Shown here: positions 21,303 to 31,195 of the stretch, piece by piece
Position numbering within the stretch: the stretch's first letter is position 1
How the letters are laid out: the number at the start of each line of letters is the position of its first letter
NCBI GenBank assembly: GCA_036244855.1
Contig: BQKZ01000079.1
Coordinates: 1-36,311 of the forward strand
Reading direction: 5' to 3'
Length of the DNA stretch: 36,311 bases
From: Temnopleurus reevesii
Taxonomy: Eukaryota; Echinodermata; Echinoidea; Temnopleuroida; Temnopleuridae
Notes under the pieces: generated by a model
What the model was told of the DNA's origin: nothing
What the model saw: the letters and a program-made list of their open reading frames with translations, nothing else
Databases searched by the model: none
Made by a program: the position numbers and the translations under genes

Positions 21303-22142
21303 CTGCTTGCTATGATGTGAGAATTGTTCATGTAATAATAATGCATGTGGTATTTAGTCAATGATTAATATTCAGTCATATATTTGAAATGACAACTAAC
21401 TTATTTTCGCGAGTATATTAAATATGTATTACTCGACCGCAGATTCATGTAGCAAAACGCTTGACTAACGCTTACATGAGCGTGTGTAAACAGAAAGCCT
21501 CATGATCCCTAGCCGAAAGAATATTAACCATTTTATTCCCTGCGTATATCAAATGAAAAAGATGCTTCTGAGTGCTGAGATACAGAAGGGAGATACTTGG
21601 CTTATTCTTACATTGAAAGTACGCAAAGCACATCCAAAACGGTTTCATACCAACGTATAACTAGCGCAAGCCAAATTATAATGAGGTCGTTCGATGCAGA
21701 AATGCACAGGAATAGGCTTGACAGATGCTAACACGAGCGTATGTCGAGTACAAGCCGAATAGATTCAACGCCAGTAAAAAGTTTTCCCATCGTTTTTCAG
21801 AGCCAATGAAAAATATTTTGAATTATCATATAAGCTAAAAACAAAAAAAAAAGCTTACGCTCAAACTCATATGCAGGACCTTTCCGGAATATGCAGAAGG
21901 TTTATTTTCATATGAATTCAAGGCTTTCATCACAGGTAAATGAGTGGGAGCATGGTCATTATTTCATGATTTTTCTCACATTTGCTCAGCTGTTTTGCTA
22001 TTCACAATGTTGTTTTACCTCGTGCATATTCTAGAACCGTTGGCATAGGTAATATGTGACAGGGGCTTTTAGTCAATGATTGCTGGGAGTGATTGCGACT
22101 AAAGCCCGACCGAAATAACAAACTGTCACTGATTTGAGCCTG
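21303..22142. other. Unannotated stretch, possible degraded family A MITE
   Basis: Phrases such as 'gcttacatgagcgtgtgtaa' (about 21470) and 'gctaacacgagcgtatgtcg' (about 21728) resemble family A interiors, but ends could not be paired. No coding. Confidence 0.35.
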
Positions 22143-22402
22143 AGACCCCGTTCAGATGATACAGCGTTATACCACTTTAAACGAAGTACAGTTTAACAGA
22201 AACTAATTTAACGGCGGGTTCAAACGCGACAAGCTGTTACAAAAGAGAACTTTTAAACTGGTTCCAGGGCACGAAAATCTACCTCACAAATTGAAATTCC
22301 ACTTCCGTGACCGCTTGTCCCGTTCAAACCTGCCGCTAAACTGGTTTATCTTGAACTGGTTTCCGTTAAAGTGGTTCAACGCCGCATATCTGAATGGGGT
22401 CT
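22143..22402. mobile_element. Palindromic MITE (TIR AGACCCCRTTCAGAT)
   Basis: The left 'agaccccgttcagat' and right 'atctgaatggggtct' are inverted repeats with one mismatch. Further pairing continues inward ('accactttaa' with 'ttaaagtggt'; 'gcgggttcaaacg' with 'cgttcaaacctgc'), so most of the 260 bp can fold back. A fragment with 'ggtctgaacggggttttag' lies at 22660-22730. Confidence 0.65.
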
Positions 22403-22659
22403 AACATGAATGTCTCTTCGTGTTTGCATAAAAATAATGAAAATCTGTTGTGAAGACCATTCAACTGAAATAGGATTAATCGTAGCAAATAAGATATAAT
22501 GAAATCAATTGACTATACTCTATTCTGCAATTCCCTTTTTGAGCAAATACGTACTTTATTTCTCAGGTTTTATCAGTGATACATCAAAAGGTCAGCATAG
22601 TGCTAGAATGGGCCAGCATAGCTCTATTTAGTTTGTATATTGAACGGAGACACAACTAG

Positions 22660-22730
22660 CCTTCCGAACCGGCTTTCGAAACTAGTTTAGTGGAAGCCAC
22701 TTTGAAAGCTAGGTCTGAACGGGGTTTTAG
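22660..22730. mobile_element. Fragment related to the 22143-22402 MITE
   Basis: Ends 'taggtctgaacggggtttta', matching the inverted terminus of the neighbouring element, with 'aactagtttagtgg' and 'ccactttgaaag' inside. The flanking phrase 'catgaatgtctcttc' occurs after both this fragment (22748) and the full element (22406), so a local duplication is also possible. Confidence 0.45.
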
Positions 22731-22980
22731 ATCACTGCACGTCTCACATGAATGTCTCTTCATGTTTGCACAGAATGATGCCATCTATCATAATCTATTC
22801 CCATCTTCGATCAACCATAACTGATGTGTTTATATAGGTGAAAGCTTTATTCCCAAAAGGTGCTAGATACACTTTTTAGCGATTTCGAGAAGATCGTCGG
22901 CGAGAACCCGTGGAATCGAACTCGTGAAATTTGAGTTACTTCCACCTCAATAAGTTTTACTTATTCTATGTAATTACAAT

Positions 22981-23080
22981 ATAAGAGCACATATAGTCTG
23001 TTTCTCCCCCCCCCCTCCTCCTCTCTCACACGGACACACACATACACACGTACACACATACACACACACACACCTATGCG
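22981..23080. repeat. C/CT tract and CA microsatellite
   Basis: A C10 run (about 23006-23015) and CTC repeats are followed by imperfect (CA)n to about 23074. Frames across it are artefacts. Confidence 0.9.
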
Positions 23081-23794
23081 CACGTACGTCACGCACAAAA
23101 ATAAAAACGATACCCAGAAAACTATACGTTTCACAAAAATAAAGCCGTCTCACACCCACCCACACGCATATGACGCCAACAGACGTATACCCCTGACTAC
23201 AATGTGTTGGCTAAAAGTGCAGCATTTCATTGTAAATTTAGGCGACTACCATTGTAACATGACTTTAGCGCATTGTTGTACAGTGAACTAACGGGAGAAA
23301 TTACTTGGACTAAGTAAAAGACTTCCATTCTAGTCTACACAATAGTTAGATGTACACAAAATAAATTTCCTTCCTTCTCATTCTTCAGAGTAATGTTGAA
23401 CACAGGTGTTCAGCTTGAATGAAGCTGTTTACTTTGTCCAAATTCTTTGTCACTTTTACTACTCACAGCGATGTTAACCTATTCCAACTAAAAACATTTT
23501 TCTCTTTGTTGACATTATCCTTGCTTCGATTTTACAGATTTTTGTGTAAGATGATTATTTTGTTTGAAATTTGATTTTATTGCTTTTTGAAACAGACACC
23601 TCACATGTTCAGACATTTGTGTCCGCATTAGATATACGCCTGGAGGTAGGAAACATCTTCAACGCCCCCTCCTCCATTCCTGTCCATCATGCTAGTAAGA
23701 CGATAATAATTCCACTATCAGATTCACGGTGGATGAACAAAGGTATTATCTAAAGAAACAAGAACGTATTTAAAGCAATGGTTACACGTGATTT
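23081..23794. other. Unannotated stretch with a diverged reverse repeat copy
   Basis: On the minus strand, 23290-23440 loosely matches the dispersed unit at 6346-6560 ('gaacacctgtgttcaacatt', 'aagaatgagaaggaaggaaa'). No gene is supported. Confidence 0.35.
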
Positions 23795-24702
23795 GGTTGT
23801 AAGTCGGTCACCAATGAAATCTTAACTCCGCGCTTGTTTAATGCTTCGATTTGTGTGGTTTAAACTTCATCAGCGACGTAGCGATGATCTAAAAAGACTG
23901 CTAGGCCACCGATAAAATTTTATCTCCGCGCTTGTTTAACGTTTCAATTTCTGTAGTTTAAACTTCATCAGCGACTGGGCGATCATCTAAAAAGACTTGC
24001 TCGGTCTCCGATGTGATTTTAACTCCGCGCTAGCTAAAACTTCATCAACCATCGATGGATACTCTAAAACGCTTGATCGGTGACAGATGAAATTGACTCT
24101 ACACTAGCTAAAACTTCATCAGCGACGAGTGAGGATCTTATGAAACTGCCCAGTCACCGATGAAAATTGAACTCCGCACGAGGTAAAATTTCGTCGGCGA
24201 CCGAGAGATAATCTATAAAGTCTGCTCGGTCACAGATGACATTGTGACTCCGCACTAGGTTAACTTTATGAGCAACCGAGTGATGATCGGAAAAAGTCTG
24301 CTTTGTCACCGCGCTTGTTTAAACTTCATTTGGCGACCGGATGATGCTCAATAAAACCTGCTAGGTCACAGATGACATTTTAACTCCGCGCTTGCTAGAA
24401 TTGTATCAGTGACCGAGCACTGATATTAAAAGCCTGATCGGTCACCGATTAGATATAACTCCGTGCTAGCTGAAAATTTCATTGGCGACCGAGCAATGAG
24501 CTAAAAAGCCTACTCGGTCGCCAAATAAATTGTAACTCCGCGCTAGATAAAAGTTCATCAGCAACCGCGCGATGCTCTAAAAAGCATGCCCGGTCACTGA
24601 TGAAATTTTATATCCACGCTAGCTAAAACTTTATAAGTGACTGAGCGATGATCTAACAAGCCTGCTCAGTCACCGGTGAAATTTTAACACCGTGCTAGCT
24701 AC
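23795..24702. repeat. Hairpin-forming minisatellite, about 76-bp unit, 12 copies
   Basis: The landmark 'aactccgcgctagc' or a variant recurs about every 72-78 bp (near 23824, 23921, 24021, 24093, 24170, 24247, 24308, 24381, 24456, 24534, 24609, 24687). The first two units are longer, about 97-100 bp. Each unit contains an arm like TTCATCAGCGACCGAGC and, after a 17-19-nt loop, an arm like GCTCGGTCACCGATGAA; 15 of 17 positions pair in the consensus. Units differ by many substitutions, so the array is old. No open frame runs through it. It could be a satellite, a structured transcript or an amplified foldback element. Confidence 0.85.
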
Positions 24703-25623
24703 AAAAATATATAAAATCAGTAAACAAAAAAAAATGTCTAACTTGTGAAAATAATGAAAATCTGCCTACACGAAACTTAAATGGTTTACTGGGCTTTAAT
24801 CATAGCAATTAAGATAAATAATGATATATATATTAAAGAGCATTGTTCTCCCTATCAAATATTCAAGAATAGGTGGTATATAAATGACTCCCTTTCCCAG
24901 CATCTTGCACAATATTTCAAAAGACTCGATACATTTCGAAGCAGAGAAAAAGAGGTGCACGCTAAATCTGTTTAGAATTCACTGATTTAAGCATGTCTGA
25001 TCTCAGTGACTCGTGCTCCGCTTACTTCAAATTCCCTCCATCTGCAAATAACTATATACATTGATTGTGTTTTCTCGTTTGACCCCACTTATTGCCCTAA
25101 CAAAGTCACTCACGGGAATTTAGAAAACGGCTTCGGTTTTGTAAATAGAGGCAATAAGAATGGCAAGGTCAGGAGATTTCGTCACAGGTATAATTTCTCG
25201 TCTTCGCTTTTGTGTCGACACATCTTTCGACTCGTTTCGATTTTCATTATAAGGAAAGCCCCCAAGTCCACCGCCTCCGCATTCTCTCTTCTCGCATCCT
25301 CCATGTGGATCGCATCCATCTAGCGAGATGGGAATGGGTGTCGGAGGGGTGGTATGGGCAGAAGGGGGTAGACCGCAAACCCCGTAGTCGTCTACAGAAT
25401 GGTATTAAAATAATAACTTGGGCGTCGTGGTTTGTGTCATACACCAAGCTTAATTGGACAGTCACAGATTGATTCGGGCTTTTTTTTTATGCTGTTTTTC
25501 GAGCCTCGTTAACGTCTTTCGGATGGTGACGTAATTGGTCGGTCCCTCTATCTTTACTATTTTTCTGTCGATGGTATTCAGATTTGGACGATATACACGC
25601 CGTGTACTCAATCTCTTTCTCCT
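24703..25623. other. Unannotated stretch
   Basis: Plus-strand frames of 105 and 86 codons at 25006-25323 and 25212-25472 overlap one another and show no known motif. 'gtcacaggtataat' at about 25183 is donor-like but isolated. Nothing else seen. Confidence 0.4.
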
Positions 25624-25666
25624 TCACACACATACACAGTACACACACATACACACACACACACTA
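25624..25666. repeat. (CA)n microsatellite
   Basis: Imperfect CA repeat, 'cacacacatacacacacaca'. Confidence 0.9.
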
Positions 25667-25710
25667 ACTCTCTCCCATTTCCTATGTATAAGAATGTGCA
25701 CATAATTATT

Positions 25711-25943
25711 GTGGACGCGTCGTGGTGTAGTTGTTATGACCATCGCCTTTCAAACAGGGGGTCGCGGTTCGGAACCCATCCAAGATGGGAATGTATCCAT
25801 ATTGTACTGCACTCAATCCAGGTAAGGTGAATGGGTACTGCTTATGAAGAATAATGCAGTGAGCACAAATTGGTCGTTTTATTATAAGTGGGTTATAATG
25901 CACTTTATCAATGTTGTGCATCATAATCATTATTATTATTATC
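25711..25943 (+). mobile_element. tRNA-derived SINE, best-preserved head
   Basis: Starts with a tRNA-like region: 'gacgcgtcgtggtgtagttg' gives an A-box-like D arm, 'cgcctttcaaacaggg' sits where an anticodon arm would be, and 'ggttcggaaccc' is the B-box. The body carries 'gtactgcactcaatccagg' and 'gtgaatgggtac', then diverges and ends in ATT triplets near 25943. RNA polymerase III transcription is expected for the family; activity cannot be judged. Confidence 0.75.
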
Positions 25944-26184
25944 ACGAAATCATTGCACAGTATCATATTTCATTTTTTTAAATCAAAATGCTTGATATTA
26001 GAAATACTTCATCTTTATTGGAAAGTATCCTCCCCCCCCCCCCCCCAATCTTGAGCCACCCTGCCCCGCCATCTATAAACAAACGTTACGCCAATGTACA
26101 AACCACTCCACCAGATTCCTTGTTTAAAGAACATAAATCCCTGCATCGAAAGAGAAGATCAGCGTCAGATCCAGGATTTGTCGG

Positions 26185-26587
26185 TACACACTTAGAAATT
26201 GAGATACAGCATTGCACCTTTAAAGGTGGCGCGCACACAAATGCTATATTGGGAGCACCTTATTTCAGTGCAATATTGCACCTTTTTGGTGAAAAATCGG
26301 ACCACAAAGGCATGATTTTGCATTTTACAGGGTGCTCATGGGGATTCGAACCCGCGTCTTTAAGAACGTTGGATTTCTTGGTTATTCCCACACTATGATG
26401 CATAAACGGTTCAAACATGAACTCAATTACACAAGCATATTGAGGCTGTCAAAAGATACTATATGACACTTTTAAGGCAGTTTGCACCATTTATGAACAC
26501 AATATTGCACTGTTTCGAATTTTGCCGCCGATTGCACCTTTTTGCGAATGTTTGCACCATTTGTGCACCCTTCTTTCTAAGTGTGTA
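26185..26587. mobile_element. MITE, family B-like, perfect 14-bp ends, TA target
   Basis: TACACACTTAGAAA (26185-26198) and TTTCTAAGTGTGTA (26574-26587) are exact inverted repeats whose outer bases are TA, as expected for a TA target-site duplication. The 403-bp element has internal repeats of 'attgcacctttttg' type. It also contains a minus-strand tRNA-like stretch with the B-box 'gggttcgaatcccc' (26339-26353 region). A 136-codon frame overlapping its left half is not a gene. Confidence 0.75.
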
Positions 26588-26818
26588 TGGTGGGGGATGT
26601 TGTTAAAGAAAATTGAAAAGCTTCACTTCCAAGCGGTGGGTTGAAAACAGCCAATGGTATTTTAGAATGCCAATACGCAAATGTATGTTGTTTCCGTGAT
26701 TAAATGTTTTGATATCTACTGCTGATAAACATACAAAATCACATATATATACATATATACCCATACTTTGCTGAACTCTAAAGCTTGTCAAACAAACAAA
26801 AAACCGTGTGATCATAAT

Positions 26819-27453
26819 GCCGACTCACACCTTTGCGTTCTAAGCCTGCGTCGGCTCAGCGTCGGCTCAGCGTCGGCTCATCGAGCGCACAGCATACGCT
26901 GATTAGAGTGCGGACTGACGTTTGGGTCAGTCCATCGCATGACCTGCGTCTAATCTGCTAGAACAGACCCTTGGGTTTCGTTGTGCGCATACACATAGGG
27001 TGACTTCAAGTACGGTGTTCGGTGTTGGTGTTGGTGTTGAGAGAGCAAAACGGTCCGTAAACCAAGCTCCAACACCGTCGGTCAGTTTACAGAAGTGATA
27101 CAGAAACGACCGGAAATACGTCAGAATCTTGTGAGGTCTACTCCAAACACCGACAGACTTCCAGTTTGGTGTTGAGGCTGGTGTTGGTTTTGCTGCAACA
27201 CCAACACCAGCGTTCAACACCGTACTTGAAGTCACCCACTGAGTGATACAGGGTGTACGTTGTGTGTCTCATTGTGTGTCTGCATAGAGCAATGCTGTAT
27301 GTGTATGATGTAGTCACACAATGCATACCCATCATGCTCTACGCACGCACACACCGAAAGTCTAGGTTTGTGCTTTCAAACTAGCGTGCGGCCTTATGCG
27401 TCAGGGGAGCGTTTTTATTTTTCAGGCTTAAATAACACAAATGTGTGAGTTGG
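26819..27453. mobile_element. MITE-like element, family A, interrupted
   Basis: The left end 'gccgactcacacctttgcgt' pairs with the right end whose reverse complement is 'gaccaactcacacatttgtg'. At 26848-26882 the phrase 'cggctcagcgt' is repeated three times. The element is about 400 bp larger than its relatives because of the nested 26998-27237 element and additional CA/TG-rich sequence. Confidence 0.55.
26998..27237. mobile_element. MITE nested in family A element (22-bp perfect TIR)
   Basis: GGGTGACTTCAAGTACGGTG begins the left end and its exact reverse complement closes the right end, with perfect pairing over 22 bp. The interior is rich in 'ggtgttggtgttg' and its complement 'caacaccaacaccag', so the whole 240 bp folds back. 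No target duplication was clear. An open frame on the minus strand is a shadow. Confidence 0.75.
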
Positions 27454-27459
27454 TCTTTG

Positions 27460-27589
27460 AGCCCCGGTCACATAGGACCCCGGATGCAACACGATTCACC
27501 CCGACTCGTTTTTCTGAGGCAGTTAAGTGTGGATTAACAAAGAGTCGGGGTGAATCGTGTTGCTTCCGGAGTCCTATGTGACCGGGGCT
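27460..27589. mobile_element. Compact foldback element, arms of about 50 bp
   Basis: The left arm starts AGCCCCGGTCACATAGGA and the right arm ends TCCTATGTGACCGGGGCT. Pairing continues through 'caacacgattcaccccgact' and 'agtcggggtgaatcgtgttg', with few mismatches. The loop is about 27 nt. Recent arrival or conservation is suggested by the high arm identity. It begins seven bases after the family A element ends. Confidence 0.75.
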
Positions 27590-27592
27590 TTA

Positions 27593-27620
27593 GGGGGGAA
27601 GGGGTGAAAGGGTGAAGGGG
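27593..27620 (+). other. Potential G-quadruplex
   Basis: Four G runs (6, 4, 3 and 4 G) are separated by loops of 2, 5 and 4 nt directly beside the foldback element. Confidence 0.55.
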
Positions 27621-28409
27621 TGAAGAGGCAGTGAGTCCCTATATTATATGCCCCACCAAGGAATTCGCGTGCGGATAAAACAAAGGAGAATAACATCTAA
27701 AGACATGAGTCGAGCTGTCGAAGGGGGATCGCCAGTGGCTACACTCCTCATTCTTGTGACAAACATCTGCTACACCCGATACCATCCAGCGTCTCCATCA
27801 ACACGCGTGCATGGAAACCACTTTTAAAGGTTGAATACTTCTTTTGCAGCCTAAAATTTGACTTTCAAAGATTGCTGTGTTATGTTGTGAGTATTAAATG
27901 TTAGAACTTATGACCAATCCGTTAAGCACAAAGATTGGTCATGATAGGCGCATTTATAGTTATTCCAATAACAATTCTTCTATTCGGGCCTCGAACTAAT
28001 GGACCGTGCATTCAAAATTCAAAACAGCCGGTAAGCCCTCGTTGACCAATAGCGCAAGAGTCTCTCTCAGTGCGGATTCCGCATGGTGTGGTAGTGTACT
28101 GAAGTACGCACTGTATGTTATCTTATGTTTTTTGTGTATGTGGTACCGTAATACGCTAGGAGTATCGCGATACCGTTGGTGTCAAGATGAATTATTATAG
28201 AATAGATTTTTATTTAAATCAAATATTCTGGACTACATTCGACCAAAATACTTCATAGAGGTTGTTATTTTGGCATATCTGAGGTACACAACAAGTTTTA
28301 AGCATAACCGTAATGTGTGCAAATGTAGTTTTCTACCTTTAAAGGAAGTGTTCTTCTTTTGCATACATAACAAAATAACAGTGCTGACACTTGATTGGGA
28401 GTTGGAATT
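27621..28409. other. Unannotated stretch
   Basis: No gene supported. A 64-codon frame (28006-28200) has no motif. Nothing repetitive recognised. Confidence 0.4.
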
Positions 28410-28431
28410 GATCGACTCGGGTCAGTGGAAA

Positions 28432-28606
28432 GGCCCTGAACTAGTCTGCAGGCACAGACCAATGGGTTTCGGTGTGTTCATATGCAGAGCATGATTCAGG
28501 GTCTGTGATTGGAGACTACATGACTTTCACCATTGCTTCTATAATATGCACTTTAGAACCCGGAACCAAGAGTCTGTACTCGCAGACTAGCCCTGAATCG
28601 ACTTTG
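28432..28606. mobile_element. Imperfect inverted repeat, MITE-like
   Basis: The left arm 'gaactagtctgcaggcacag' and the reverse complement of the right arm 'gggctagtctgcgagtacag' pair over about 30 bp with mismatches. A third related phrase, 'attcagggtctgtgattgg', lies between them. Ends are not precise. Confidence 0.45.
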
Positions 28607-28724
28607 CACTGAGATGGGTTGCTGCAACAATAAAATGAGGATCGATAATGACAATTCAGAATTTTTGGTACATTACACACTATGCAACACCTCCTTCAGC
28701 ATAAGGGCATCAAGGATTTTGGTC

Positions 28725-28832
28725 TTCACCTAATTTAGCGCCGAATTTGGCGCCTTTTTAACCTAAAATTTGGGGGGCCCCAGGCTCTTTCCCGGGGGTA
28801 GCTCCCCAAAGGCCCCTCTAAGGTGCGCGCAT
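28725..28832. mobile_element. Fragment related to GC-rich MITE at 12165
   Basis: Contains 'cgaatttggcgcc', 'aaaatttggggggcc' and ends 'taaggtgcgcgc', similar to the interior and terminus of the 12165-12508 element. The left terminus is not recognisable. Confidence 0.4.
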
Positions 28833-29208
28833 GTTGAGTGTTAGGACCTCTCCGAATGATACTGTAAAGAACACCTGAGCCCCGTCACATAAAAGAGATA
28901 CATTCAATTTTGCGATGAATCACAATTTTGTTAGATGATTTGCCACAGACTACTGATTTATATTGATGGTACGATTCATTTGATTTTTTTATGTTACGAC
29001 CCCCTGATGGTTGGAGCTAGAAAGACTTTGCGACGTGCCAAGGTTTAGGCTAAATATCTAACAGTACTGTATTTTGGATGGACATGTGTATATGATGGAT
29101 TTGAAAAAAAAGGTAATTTTCGTAGATATATATAATAATTTCTTTTTTTTGGGTGTTGGTGAGGTTATTGCTTAGTTTGATATCTTTATTTTTGCTTCAT
29201 CTCTTCAG
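28833..29208. other. Unannotated stretch
   Basis: AT-rich with no feature seen until the pyrimidine-rich 'cttcatctcttcag' at its right edge, which looks like a splice acceptor for the following block. Confidence 0.4.
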
Positions 29209-29635
29209 CTCAAAGACTTAGATGTATGAAATCCAAGGTTAGAATTTAAACATAATCCCCTTGGCGAAAACGGTATCGAAGATTTTCTAAGAAAGCAATT
29301 TTCGACTGACATTTCAACAAAGACGAAAACATAAACATGAAACTTCTGACGTCGTTATAAAAGATTGAAAGTCATTAGAAACTTTACAGAGCGAAACAAA
29401 CATGGACGGGTTTCGTGACCACCCTTCCAACCCATGGGTATACTTAAAATTAATAGTCCTAGATAAACCAAACTGCCCATGTGGTCAAAGATTATTAGTC
29501 TCAATTAGAGAGAAAGACAACTGTTTTAGTAGATGCCGTATGTCCAGCTAACCTATTGGGATGCAATGCGTGTAATTATCAGCGGGATCGTGACTACAAA
29601 TTTAATCAACTTTGGAAACAGGGTTTTTGGGGTGG
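29209..29635 (+). pseudogene. Duplicated exon-like block, copy 1 (disrupted)
   Basis: Follows 'tttgcttcatctcttcag', a good splice acceptor. It is about 90% identical to 29681-30100 at a 472-474-bp offset. Relative to copy 2 it has an extra base near 29407 ('gacgggtttcg' against 'gacagtttcg') and other small indels, so the frame is broken. After that point it still encodes the segment LDKPNCPCGQRLLVSI in one frame. Between the copies several changes are silent in the shared frames. It may be a decaying tandem exon duplicate. Parent gene unknown. Confidence 0.4.
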
Positions 29636-29680
29636 GGCATTGACTTTATTTGACAGCTTTATTTCGTTTCATTCCTTCAG

Positions 29681-30163
29681 TTCAAAGATTTTTATGTACG
29701 AGAATCCCAGGTTTTAATTTAAACAACTACCTTTGTAAAACGGTATTGAAGGTTTTCTATGAGAGCACTGTTCGACTGACATGCCATCACAGACGAAAAC
29801 ATAAACATGAAACTTCTTATATACTTCGTATTAAAAGATTAAAAGTCATTCGAAATTTTACAGAGCGAAACAAACATGGACAGTTTCGTGACCACCCTTC
29901 CAACTCATGGGTATACTTAAAATTAATAGTACTAGATAAACCAAACTGCCCATGTGGTCAAAGATTATTAGTCTCAATTAGGGAGAAAGACAACTGTTTT
30001 AGTAGATGCCGTATGTCCAGTTAACCTATTGGGATGTAATGCGTGTAATTATCAGCAGGATCGTGACTACAAATTTAATCAAATTTGGAAACAGTTAAAT
30101 CGAGATTATCATGCTGTGTTCAGGGAAATACACACGCAAGTCCATAAACAAGACGCAGATTAG
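29681..30163 (+). pseudogene. Duplicated exon-like block, copy 2 (one frameshift)
   Basis: Begins after the acceptor-like 'tttcattccttcag'. One frame stays open from before the acceptor to 30024 and encodes ETSYILRIKRLKVIRNF and LDKPNCPCGQRLLVSIREKD. The next frame is open from about 29979 to TAG at 30161-30163 and encodes TTVLVDAVCPVNLLG and FNQIWKQLNRDYHAVF. Joining would need a single frame change near 29990-30005; no repaired sequence is given. The Cys-Pro-Cys followed by a hydrophobic strand faintly recalls netrin-like (NTR) modules, but this is a guess. It could also be a fragment of an unrecognised element. Confidence 0.4.
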
Positions 30164-30699
30164 GAGTGGTCTTCCAGAACGTCGGGCACAGTACTAGATT
30201 TCGACAAGTCGCGCACTGCAATTTTGATTAAGCTAACGCACTTTGGTAACGTGGGGAGCGATGGAGTTGCAGTGGCGCAGTCCGCGGTTCGGATCATCCA
30301 GGCGCCAGATGAGAAAGGGAGGTCTCCAGTCGTCCTTTTTCAGTCAAGGTCGAGTGAGTTTCAACCCCGCCAATTTCGTCCATCTGGTCTCGAAAGGATT
30401 GGGCTCGAAAGTAATGATCTTCAAGGATCTGGGCTCGCATTACAAGACGGGGAAAGAGATATCAATTATAGGGAAGAGGGAAATAGGTCCATAATGACAT
30501 AATACTCCAATCACGCTATTGTGTCGTTGTGGGAAACCGCGGGGAGGCAAATTAGTTTTGACATTGAGGGAAAGGAGGTGAAAGTGAGGAATACAATCTG
30601 CCAGATCCTACCGCGTCCTAGTATGTGTCGGTTGGGAAGATCCGAGGCGCCAACATTTAGATGGATTTTTTTTTCGTTGCGTGACTGGTGTTTTCATAT
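30164..30699. other. Less AT-rich stretch, no supported gene
   Basis: Two overlapping plus-strand frames of 92 and 83 codons (30224-30502, 30243-30494) have no recognised motif and cannot both be real. It follows directly on the exon-like block, so it could be 3' UTR of the same remnant. Confidence 0.4.
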
Positions 30700-31195
30700 C
30701 TACTGCTGACAGACATAAACGTACACATGTGTGTTCATACGTACACGGACATGAAAACCACACGTAAATATAAACTCGCACAAATACGTTCATAGACATT
30801 CACATACACAGACATAAACGCACACGTAGTACGCATATCTACCACATATACACACAAACGCACAAACGGATGACAGGTGTGCATACGTACACAGGCATTG
30901 AAACACACCCGAACTTACACACGCATACATACAAACATACACATGTGCTGAGAGACACTCACATACATAGACACACACAAAGACATACATCGTAGACACA
31001 CGCACACACTTACATGTACACAGCGTGACGAACACGCACGTGCACACATAAACAATAAACATGGACATCCACAATCGTACGCACAAACTCGCACTCACAT
31101 ATTCAACCACACATAATTACACACACGCACACTACGACACACAGTTCACACTCTTACACACACACACGCAAACAAACTTACCCACCCACGCATCT
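30700..31195. repeat. Long imperfect CA-rich microsatellite
   Basis: About 500 bp of 'acacac', 'catacatacaaacatacac' and 'acgcacac' type sequence. Long cysteine/valine-rich frames on the minus strand are products of the repeat. Confidence 0.9.

Noticed and set aside
23795..24702. CRISPR array
   Set aside because: The repeats diverge and have no unique spacers of uniform size; the units are contiguous and the genome is eukaryotic.
25711..25790. Functional tRNA gene
   Set aside because: A-box and B-box are present, but the acceptor and anticodon stems do not close, and the SINE body follows directly.
25988..26398. 136-codon plus-strand frame with proline run
   Set aside because: It begins in a C15 run and continues into a MITE with known ends; no conserved motif.
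30790..31110. Cysteine/valine-rich 106-codon minus-strand frame
   Set aside because: Product of a CA/TG microsatellite in translation. The same applies to frames at 33404-33622.
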